Shown piece after piece: positions 47,020 through 54,380 of a stretch of DNA of 62,235 bases. The position numbers and the translations under genes were made by a program. Under the pieces are notes generated by a model that searched no databases, was not told the DNA's origin, and saw only the letters and a program-made list of their open reading frames with translations. The first letter of the stretch is position 1, and every line of letters begins with the position of its first letter. The stretch is from Caenispirillum salinarum AK4 (GTDB lineage Bacteria; Pseudomonadota; Alphaproteobacteria; Rhodospirillales; Rhodospirillaceae), in contig NZ_ANHY01000026.1 of NCBI RefSeq assembly GCF_000315795.1, positions 1 to 62,235 on the forward strand, written 5' to 3'.

Positions 47020-48432
47020 ATGCCGGTCGGCGACATCCTGCCGGAGATCGTGCTGATCCTGACGGCCGTCGCCGTGCTGCTGACGGCGAGCTTCACGCCG
47101 CACCGCCTGCAATGGATCGGCGCGGTGCTCGCGCTGGCCGGGCTGGCGGTCGCCGGCGCGCTGACGGCGGGGCAGATCGGCGCCCACCGCCTGACCTTCT
47201 CCGGCACCTGGGCACTGGACGGCGCGAGCATCTATGCGCGGCTCATGATCCTGGCGGCGACGGCGTTCTGCGTGGTGCTGACCCCGCGCTGGCTGGCAAC
47301 GGACAAGCGCCACGGCGAGTACTACGCCATCCTGCTGTTCTCCGCCCTGGGTGCCCTGGTGCTGGCGGCGGCGGCGGACCTGCTGGAACTCGTGATGGGT
47401 GTGCTGCTGTCGTCGGTGACCGGCTACACGCTGGCCGCCTGGCACCGCGATTGGGGGCTGTCCGTCGAGGCAGGAATGAAATACTTCCTGGTCGGCGCGC
47501 TGGCCAACGTCATCCTGCTCATCGGCGTGGCGCTGATGACGGGGATGCTGGGCGGCTTCGGCTTCGCGGACCTGGCGCCCGCCCTGGCCGCGCCGGGGGC
47601 TGCCTCGCCGCTTCTGCTTCTGGGCGTGGCGCTGGTGGTGATCGGCCTGTCCTTCAAGCTGGGCGCCGTGCCCGCCCACGCCTGGATGCCCGACGTGGCG
47701 GAAGGCGCGCCCGCCCCGGCGGCGGCCTTCCTGACCGTCGTGCCCAAGATCGGCGCCGCCATCGCCCTGGCCCGTCTGGTGAGCCTGGTCCCGCCCGACG
47801 CCCTGGCGATCCGCCCGGTGGTGGCGGTGCTGTCGGTCGCGACCATGACGCTCGGCAACCTCGCCGCACTCTGGCAGGACGATGTGCGCCGGCTGATCGG
47901 CTGGTCGTCCGTCTCCCAAAGCGGATATGCGCTGATGGCCGTGGTGGTGGTGTCTTTCAGCGGCGACGCCCTGTCCGCCCTGCTGGCCTTCCTGACGGCC
48001 TACGCGGTGGGCAACCTGGCGGCGTTCGCGGTGGTGACGCATCTGCGCGGCCGCACCGACCGCGCCGACTACGCCGGCCTCGCCCGCACCCGGCCGCTGG
48101 CGGCGGCGGTGCTGATCCTGGCCTTCCTCAGCCTTGTCGGCATCCCGCCGCTGGTCGGGTTCTTCGGCAAGCTGGTGCTGTTCGTTGCGACCATCGACGG
48201 CGGATACGCTTGGCTGGCGGCCGTGGCGGTGGCGAACACGGTGGCGTCGCTGTTCTATTACCTGCGCGTGGTCGGCCCGATGGTCTTTGAAGGCGACGAC
48301 GCCCGCCGCCCAGCCGTGCTCGGCCGGTGGACGGCGGGTGCCGTGCTGGCGGGCGGCGTGCTCACCATCGCCCTGGGGCTGGCGGCGGAGCCGGGCCTCG
48401 CCGCTTTCGGCGCGGCCCGGCTGCTGCCGTAG
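47020..48432 (+). CDS. NuoN-like antiporter-type subunit with missing TM5 glutamate
   Basis: A 470-residue homologue of NuoN (ND2), last gene of the operon. Lysines of the channel are present (Lys213 in SFKLGAVPAHAWMPD, Lys243 in TVVPKIGAAIAL), and EGAPAPAAAFL is family-like. The TM5 glutamate (GLEL in complex I) aligns with Leu129 in MGVLLSSVTGYTL, so this subunit may not pump by the same mechanism; a Glu lies six residues earlier (DLLEL) and could substitute. It converges with the chemoreceptor gene, 9 bases between stops. Confidence 0.92.
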   Translation: MPVGDILPEIVLILTAVAVLLTASFTPHRLQWIGAVLALAGLAVAGALTAGQIGAHRLTFSGTWALDGASIYARLMILAATAFCVVLTPRWLATDKRHGEYYAILLFSALGALVLAAAADLLELVMGVLLSSVTGYTLAAWHRDWGLSVEAGMKYFLVGALANVILLIGVALMTGMLGGFGFADLAPALAAPGAASPLLLLGVALVVIGLSFKLGAVPAHAWMPDVAEGAPAPAAAFLTVVPKIGAAIALARLVSLVPPDALAIRPVVAVLSVATMTLGNLAALWQDDVRRLIGWSSVSQSGYALMAVVVVSFSGDALSALLAFLTAYAVGNLAAFAVVTHLRGRTDRADYAGLARTRPLAAAVLILAFLSLVGIPPLVGFFGKLVLFVATIDGGYAWLAAVAVANTVASLFYYLRVVGPMVFEGDDARRPAVLGRWTAGAVLAGGVLTIALGLAAEPGLAAFGAARLLP

Positions 48433-48441
48433 GACGTCGGA

Positions 48442-49764
48442 TCAGGCCACCCTGCGGATGCCGGTGACAAAGGTTTCGACGCTCGTGGTCATGGTATCCG
48501 CGTGCTCGGTGAGCGTGCCGCCGGCGGCGTTGACCTGGGCCACCGCGCCCTCCGCGCCCAGGGCCGCCACGTCCACGGCCTCGACCACATGATGGACGCT
48601 GCGGGCGTAGCGGGCGGCTTCCGCCGCGTTGCGCGAAATTTCGTCCGTCGCCGCGCACTGCTCCACCACGGCACTTGCGATGGCGGCCGAGATGGCGTTG
48701 AGCGTCCCGATGATGCCGGAGATGTCATCCATGGCCGCCGCCGATTCGGTGACCGCCGTCCGCACGCTTTCGATCAGGCCGCCGATCTCGCCAGTGGCCT
48801 TGGACGTCTGGTTCGCCAGCCCCTTGACCTCGTTGGCGACCACGGCGAAGCCCTTGCCCGCGTCACCGGCGCGCGCGGCCTCTATGGTGGCATTGAGCGC
48901 CAGAAGGTTGGTCTGGCTGGCGATCTTGTCGATCAGGCCCACGATCATGCCGATATCGTTGGCCGCCGTCTGAAGACGGTCGACAACCTTAGAGGCGTCC
49001 TTGATGCGCTTGTCGGCCGTGTCGGCGCGGGTGGAGATGTCGTGGACCTGCCGCTCGATCTCGCGGATGGAGGCGGACAGTTCCTCGGACGCGGCCGAGA
49101 CCGCCTGGACGTTCTCATTCGCCTGCTCGGCAGCATCGCGGGCGCGGCCGGCCTCCTGCCGCACCGTTTCCGTGGTCGAGCGCATGTGCGTCGCCGCCGC
49201 CCCCAGTTGGGTGGACGCGGCCCCCAGGTTGGTGACGATGGTTTCCACGTCGCCCTGGAAGGACCTGGCCTCCTCCTCCACCGCCTTCTGCGTCCGCGTG
49301 CGCACAAGTCCGAAATAGACATTGAGGCTCATGGTCAGGTCCAGGAAGATCGCCGCGTGCACACCCTGCAGCACCGCCGCCGCGACATCCGGCTTGCGCC
49401 TGAATTCCGCCGTGACATGGCGGGTCAGCGCATCCAGGAAGAAGGCATAGCCCGCGAAATAGGTGTTCGGCGAAATGTCGTGCCGCGCATGGGCGGCGCC
49501 GATGCGCCGGCAGTTTTCCTCGTACGCCTCGTCCCAGCGGCCGGCGAAGACGAACTCCATCCAGTGCCGCTTCTGCGCCGTCTTGACGTGATCCAGCGCG
49601 GCGTGCTGCGCGAACGGCTCCCGCAGTCCCGGCGTGACTGTCACAAATTTGTAAAAGTCATCAATGATGGCATCGATGTACCGCTCCAGTATGGGGCGCG
49701 CCTTTTTCAGCGCGGCGATCGTCTGCGCGTCAATCCTCAGCGCCGTCAGCATCGTGTTCTGCAT
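48442..49764 (-). CDS. Protoglobin (globin-coupled) methyl-accepting chemotaxis protein
   Basis: A soluble chemoreceptor of 440 aa without TM helices. Residues ~10-165 form a globin-coupled sensor (protoglobin) domain with His92 as the likely proximal heme ligand ([20 protein letters not shown]). The C-terminal signalling domain contains the hairpin tip region [20 protein letters not shown] and [20 protein letters not shown]. It probably senses oxygen, as HemAT does. ATG 49764 has GGGAGG six bases upstream. It has its own promoter-like sequence and converges with the complex-I-like operon. Confidence 0.93.
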   Translation of the reverse strand: MQNTMLTALRIDAQTIAALKKARPILERYIDAIIDDFYKFVTVTPGLREPFAQHAALDHVKTAQKRHWMEFVFAGRWDEAYEENCRRIGAAHARHDISPNTYFAGYAFFLDALTRHVTAEFRRKPDVAAAVLQGVHAAIFLDLTMSLNVYFGLVRTRTQKAVEEEARSFQGDVETIVTNLGAASTQLGAAATHMRSTTETVRQEAGRARDAAEQANENVQAVSAASEELSASIREIERQVHDISTRADTADKRIKDASKVVDRLQTAANDIGMIVGLIDKIASQTNLLALNATIEAARAGDAGKGFAVVANEVKGLANQTSKATGEIGGLIESVRTAVTESAAAMDDISGIIGTLNAISAAIASAVVEQCAATDEISRNAAEAARYARSVHHVVEAVDVAALGAEGAVAQVNAAGGTLTEHADTMTTSVETFVTGIRRVA

Positions 49765-50108
49765 GATGGGCCTCCCATTCCACGAGCCGGATTGGCTCCC
49801 TGCCCACCACAATTTCTAGGGCGGTTTTGACCCGGGGCGAAAGTATTGTATTGCGCCCACACAATGTCGCCAACGGCAGGTATATTCGGCCCAAAAGCCC
49901 TTTTCTCAGTAAGAGATTTCGCGAAAAGCAGGCCATCAGCACGACCTTTCGCCCGAGCAGCCGGATCACCTTTTCGGGATTGGCACCATGGTGGCGGCCC
50001 GCGGCGTATACCTTTTTCCTTGTGGTGGCAGGAAACAGGCGGTCGGACGACCCGCACCGGCCGGCGGCGAGAATCAAGTGCCGGCACCCCGGTACCGGCA
50101 CCTGCGGC
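49765..50108. other. Gap upstream of the chemoreceptor gene
   Basis: This 344-base gap has no gene I can support. It contains the promoter-like sequence of the chemoreceptor and, near the Rieske-hemerythrin stop, a hairpin of GTGCCGG (50078-50084) with CCGGCAC (50095-50101) without a T tract. Confidence 0.6.
49845..49873 (-). promoter_or_regulatory. Predicted promoter of the chemoreceptor gene
   Basis: On the minus strand TTGGCG (49868-49873) and TACAAT (49845-49850) are exactly 17 bases apart; the leader to ATG 49764 would be about 74 bases. Confidence 0.5.
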
Positions 50109-51586
50109 CTAGCCCCGAGGATGCACCGCCCGACCGAGTCGCCCCCGCCCGCGCTCCAAAGCCACCTGCCGGCCCAGGCGGATGAGGCGCTGGGTGCGGG
50201 CGCGGCGCAGTTCCTCAAGCCGATCCGCCAACTCGCGGCCCAGGCGAAGAAGTTCCGTCCGGCCCAGGGAGCGGGCGGCGGCGAACATCTCCCGTTCTTC
50301 CGTTCCCGCGTGGTGCTCCACGGCGTTGCGCAGGGCACGCAGGTGGGAATCGAACTCTGCCGATGCGGTGTCGAGCGTGAGCAGGATCGCCAACTGGTCG
50401 GCCAGCTGCCGGTGCTCGGCGCCGGCGGCTGGGACCATTCCGGTGACGCGGCGGACGGCCGGATAGAAAATCTCGTGCTCGATCTTCTCGTGCATGTCCA
50501 TCTCGCCGGCCAGCTCGTCCAGCACCGCGAGCCGCGCCTCACCCTCCGGCGGGGTGGCGGCCGCCAGGTCGAACAGGGTGCGCATGACCTCGTGGTGCAG
50601 GGTGAGGACGTGGACGGCATCGCCGTCCTCTCCTGCCGGGGCCGTCGAGTGCAGCGCTTCGGCCGGGACGCGCTCGGGATCGCCGGGCGGAGCGGGGCGG
50701 CGGATGGCGATCATGCCGTCCTTCTCGCGCACCTCGAAGCGCGGCTGTCGGCCAGTGGCGGGGCCGTCCAGCGGGTCGCCGCTGTCCAGGCAGTAGCGCG
50801 AGCCGTGCCAGGGACAGACCAGCCCGCCGTCGAACACCCACCCCTGCGACAGGGGCCGCCGAAGTGGGAGCATCGGTCGGACAGGGCGGAGAGGCGGCCG
50901 TCATGCCGCACCAGCACCACGCCCACGCCGTCCACCTCCACCCGGCGGGGCGTGTTTTCCGGCAGAGCGGCCGAGGACAGAACGGGCGTGAAGCCCATCG
51001 GCGCCGGACTGCGGTCGGCGTGGTCGGTGCCCACCCGGCGGCGGTAGGCCAGATGGCCGCCGAGATAGCCGCCGCCGAAAACTGTAGCGAAGCCGAGCAG
51101 GCTCAAAGACCGTGCGGCCCGCCGCCGGCCGCGCCGACGCAGGCCCAGCGAGCCCAGAAACAGTCCCAGCGCCATGGCGTTGACGGCCGCGTGAACGATG
51201 CCGACGCGCCGGGCCTTGCCGTGGGTCTCCTGCCAGTCCACCAGCCCCGTCAGCACGGCCCCGCCAGCGCCCAGGCAGCCGAGGCCGAGCGTCATGACGG
51301 CGGCGGCGCGGGCGCGCGGGGCGGGCTGCTCCGAAGCCCCGTCCAGCAGGTCGAACAGTACCGAGGCCGTCCACGATCCCACCGGCACCGCCACCAGCAT
51401 GGGATGCAGCGGATGGCCGTAGCGGGTGCCGTGCAGCAGGCTCCGAAGGTCCTTGCCGCGCCGGCCCATCAGGCGGAAGGCCAGCGACACCGCCACGCCC
51501 AGCGCGTGGCCCGGGGCGTCCAGGCTCCGGCGATGCTCGATCCACTCGGTGATCCGGTCGCCGATGCGCGCCCGCCGCTGTGCCAT
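50109..51586 (-). pseudogene. DUF2231-Rieske-hemerythrin fusion with apparent one-base deletion
   Basis: Two overlapping frames together make one protein. The first, from ATG 51586, has a DUF2231 membrane domain (GHPLHPMLVAVPVGSW, several TM helices) and the first half of a Rieske domain ending DRCSHFGGP. The second continues LSQGWVFDGGLVCPWHGSRY, the other Rieske ligands (CPWH), and then a hemerythrin domain (HHEVMRTLF, HEKIEHEIFYP, EHHAGTEEREMF). The break is a run of four G (plus strand) at 50852-50855; a fifth would join both frames exactly. So the gene is either freshly inactivated, read by frameshifting, or the sequence has an error. An intact protein would be a membrane oxidoreductase with iron-oxygen sensing or storage. 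Confidence 0.8.
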
Positions 51587-51722
51587 TCCGGTTGTTCCTT
51601 GCCGCCACTCGTCGCCGATGCCGGGAAGAACGGCCGAGCGTCCACGCGCGATGCCCCCTCCAAACGGCGAACGGCCCGCCGGAGGGGCGGGCCGTTCATG
51701 CGGTCGGGATCTTGGCCGAGGA

Positions 51723-53381
51723 TCAAGCGGCGCTGTCCTGCTTGCGCAGCAGGAAGCGCTGGATCTTGCCGCTGGGGGTCTTGGGCAGCTCGTCCACGAA
51801 GACGATCTCGCGCGGGTAGGCGTGGGCGGCCAGGCGGGTCTTGACCAGCAGGCGCAGTTCCTCCGCCAGGTCGTCGGAGGCCTCGAAGCCCTTCTTCAAC
51901 ACCACGAAAGCCTTCACGATTTCCGTGCGCTCCGGGTCCGGCTTGCCGACAACGGCCGTCTCGGCGACGGAGGCGTGCTCGATCAGCGCGCTTTCCACGT
52001 CGAACGGCCCGATGCGGTAGCCCGACGAGGTGATGATGTCGTCCGACCGGCCGACGAAGCTGAAGCTGCCGTCGTCGTTCAGCTCCACCGTGTCGCCGGT
52101 CAGGTAGTAGTCGCCCTTGAAGGACTTGGTGTCCTGCTTCCAGTAGCCCTGGAACCAGAAGCCCGGCGACTTGGACCGCACGACCGCCATGATGCCCGGC
52201 GTGTGCGGCGGCAGTTCCTCCAGCGTCTCCTCGTCCACCACAGTGACGACGAAGCCCGGCAGCGGCAGGCCGGCGGCCCCCGGCTCCACATGGTGGGACA
52301 GGCCATGGTGGTTGCAGACCGCCATGCCCATTTCCGTCTGGCCGTAGTGGTCGAAGATGGGACAGCCCAGCGCGTCGTCGAACCAGCGGATGACTTCCGG
52401 GTTCAGCGGCTCGCCGGCCGAGGATACCACGCGCAGCTTGCCCTTCACGTCCGCCGCCGCCTCTTTCCCCGCGCCCATGAGCAGGCGGTAGGCGGTGGGC
52501 GCGCCGGCCAGGTTGGTGATGCCGTTGTCCAGGATCACCTTGTAGGTGCCGTCGACGGTGAACGGCCCGTCATAGAGCGTGGTGGCGTGGCCCATGAACA
52601 GCGGCCCCGTCACGGCGTAGTAGAGACCATAGGCCCAGCCCGGATCGGCAATGTTCCAGTAGCGGTCGTCGGGGCGCAGGTCGACGGAGAACCGCATGTA
52701 CTCGTAGAACGCCACCATGGCCTTCAGCGGCACCGCAACGCCCTTGGGCAGGCCCGTGGTGCCCGAGGTGAACATCATGAGGAAGGCGTCCTCGCCGTCG
52801 CGCATGACGGGGGCAAAGTCCTCCGACGCCGTGTCCATTTCGGCGGCGAAGTCCAGGTCACCGTCCTTCGGCGCGCCGATGGTGGCGATGGCCGGGCAGT
52901 CCTTGACGTCGTCCAGCTTGGACCGGTTGGCGGCGTCGGTGACCACCAGCTTGGCTTCCGACGCGCCGCAGCGGTACTCAATGGCCTTGGGGCCGAAGGC
53001 GGTGAACAGCGGCTGGTAAACGGCCCCGGCGCGCCACGTGCCCAGGATCACGGTCAGCAGTTCCGGGATGCGCGGCAGCAGCCCGGCAACGCGGTCGCCC
53101 GGCTGCACGCCCTGGGCCTTCAGCACGTTGGCGAAGCGGGCGGCGCGGCGGGACAGCTCGGCGAAGGTGACGGTGGCCTGCTCGCCGTCCTTGTTCTCCC
53201 AGTACAGCGCGATGCGGGACGGGTCGTCAGCGTGGCGGTCGCAGCACTCGACGGCGGCATTCACGGCACCGTTCAGGTCGCCGGACAGAATGGTGCGCGC
53301 CAGCGCGTCGAAATCGAACTCCGCCACGTAATCCTCGTAGCGGGGCACCTGGCCGTTCAGAACGTCGAGTTGGGCCGACAT
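51723..53381 (-). CDS. AMP-forming acyl-CoA synthetase
   Basis: A 552-residue ANL-superfamily ligase that activates a carboxylic acid with ATP and CoA. The P-loop is MFTSGTTGLPKGV; further motifs are HYGQTEMGM, YLTGDTVELNDDGSFSFVGR and the C-terminal acylation lysine region PKTPSGKIQRFLLR. It is close to acetyl-CoA-synthetase-like or medium-chain enzymes (MACS); chain length cannot be fixed. It follows the IclR gene on the same strand after about 105 bases. In an aromatic-acid locus an aryl acid is a possible substrate. Confidence 0.88.
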   Translation of the reverse strand: MSAQLDVLNGQVPRYEDYVAEFDFDALARTILSGDLNGAVNAAVECCDRHADDPSRIALYWENKDGEQATVTFAELSRRAARFANVLKAQGVQPGDRVAGLLPRIPELLTVILGTWRAGAVYQPLFTAFGPKAIEYRCGASEAKLVVTDAANRSKLDDVKDCPAIATIGAPKDGDLDFAAEMDTASEDFAPVMRDGEDAFLMMFTSGTTGLPKGVAVPLKAMVAFYEYMRFSVDLRPDDRYWNIADPGWAYGLYYAVTGPLFMGHATTLYDGPFTVDGTYKVILDNGITNLAGAPTAYRLLMGAGKEAAADVKGKLRVVSSAGEPLNPEVIRWFDDALGCPIFDHYGQTEMGMAVCNHHGLSHHVEPGAAGLPLPGFVVTVVDEETLEELPPHTPGIMAVVRSKSPGFWFQGYWKQDTKSFKGDYYLTGDTVELNDDGSFSFVGRSDDIITSSGYRIGPFDVESALIEHASVAETAVVGKPDPERTEIVKAFVVLKKGFEASDDLAEELRLLVKTRLAAHAYPREIVFVDELPKTPSGKIQRFLLRKQDSAA

Positions 53382-53486
53382 GGGGTCCTCTTGATCCGTT
53401 TCCTTGGGGAGGGCGCTTCGGCGCGTCCTTTCTCGGCCCCTAGCTGACGAAAAATATGCAGCGGGGTCAACCCTGCATACAATTCT

Positions 53487-54161
53487 CTACCCCATGAGTG
53501 CAGCGATGCGCCCCGCACAATCGCGCACGGCGGCGGCGGCGGCGGCGGTGTCCAGGTCGTCCAGGGCGACGACGCCGACGCAGCCCTCGAAGCCCCCCGG
53601 CCGGCGCTCCACCGTCGTGATGGGACTCGCGACTCCGACCGCGCCGCGCTGGAGCTGCCCGCGCGTAATGCTGTAGCCGTCGCGGCGGGCCTGCTTCACC
53701 TCGTCGGGCTCGTCGGGGCTCTCCGGCCGCGCTGTCAGGATGGCGATGCCCGCCGCCCCGCGTATCAGCGGGTGCCGGCTGCCCACGCGATAGCCGACGC
53801 GCAGCACGCCCTCGTCCGGTTCCGCGACCATCAGCGCCACGCACTCGTCGCCCTGCGCCGCCGACAGGAAGGCGGTAGCCCGCGTCTCGCGGGCCAGCGT
53901 CGTGAGCAGGGGCCGCGCCACGGCGCGCAACTGGGGCTCGAAGTGCGAGGCCAGCACCATGAGCCCGCTGCCCAGGTGCACCTGCCCGTCCGCGCCGCGC
54001 GCCACCAGGGCGTGGGCCTCCAGCGTCGCGACGATGCGATAGGCGATGGCGCGATGGACCTGCAGCCGCTCCGCCAGTTCGGCGATGGACATGCCGCCGG
54101 CGGTGCGGGCGATGATCTCCAGGGCGTTGAGGCCCCGGTCCAGGGTCTGAAGCGTGCTCAT
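53487..54161 (-). CDS. IclR-family transcriptional regulator
   Basis: A 224-residue IclR regulator. The N-terminal winged HTH (about 5-65) has LQTLDRGLNALEIIA, MSIAELAERLQVHRAIAYR and a wing around ALVARGADGQVHLG. The C-terminal ligand domain has the usual GECVALMVAEP-like strand (here GDECVALMVAEPDEG) and ends in a Ala-rich helix. ATG 54161 follows GGAAGGGCAGGA; ATG 54179 would overlap that site. It diverges from the P450 fusion gene and probably controls it and its own operon, with an aromatic or related acid as effector. A perfect inverted repeat lies just upstream. Confidence 0.88.
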   Translation of the reverse strand: MSTLQTLDRGLNALEIIARTAGGMSIAELAERLQVHRAIAYRIVATLEAHALVARGADGQVHLGSGLMVLASHFEPQLRAVARPLLTTLARETRATAFLSAAQGDECVALMVAEPDEGVLRVGYRVGSRHPLIRGAAGIAILTARPESPDEPDEVKQARRDGYSITRGQLQRGAVGVASPITTVERRPGGFEGCVGVVALDDLDTAAAAAAVRDCAGRIAALMG

Positions 54162-54180
54162 TCCTGCCCTTCCAGCCATT

Positions 54181-54207
54181 TTCGCGCCTCTTCTTCGCAG
54201 GCGCGAA
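54181..54207. promoter_or_regulatory. Inverted repeat upstream of iclR-type gene
   Basis: TTCGCGCCT (54181-54189) and AGGCGCGAA (54199-54207) are perfect complements around nine bases. This is the size and place for an operator used by a dimer, or an mRNA hairpin in the regulator leader. A smaller palindrome CGACT-A-AGTCG lies at 54243-54253. Confidence 0.45.
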
Positions 54208-54290
54208 GTACAGAATTCCCATAATTAAAATACCGTCTTATCCGACTAAGTCGTAAAAAGTTTGGGGAAAGTATAAACCGCCTCACTCGC

Positions 54291-54319
54291 TTGACCTCGC
54301 CGGACCGTGATCGTATGTT
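54291..54319 (+). promoter_or_regulatory. Predicted promoter of the P450 fusion gene
   Basis: TTGACC (54291-54296) and TATGTT (54314-54319) are 17 bases apart, 62 bases upstream of ATG 54381, downstream of the palindromes that may bind the IclR regulator. Confidence 0.5.
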
Positions 54320-54380
54320 CGTTCACAGCACAGGTTTGTGCAATAAAAGAAAACACAGGGAACGTAGCTGGGGACTTTCG

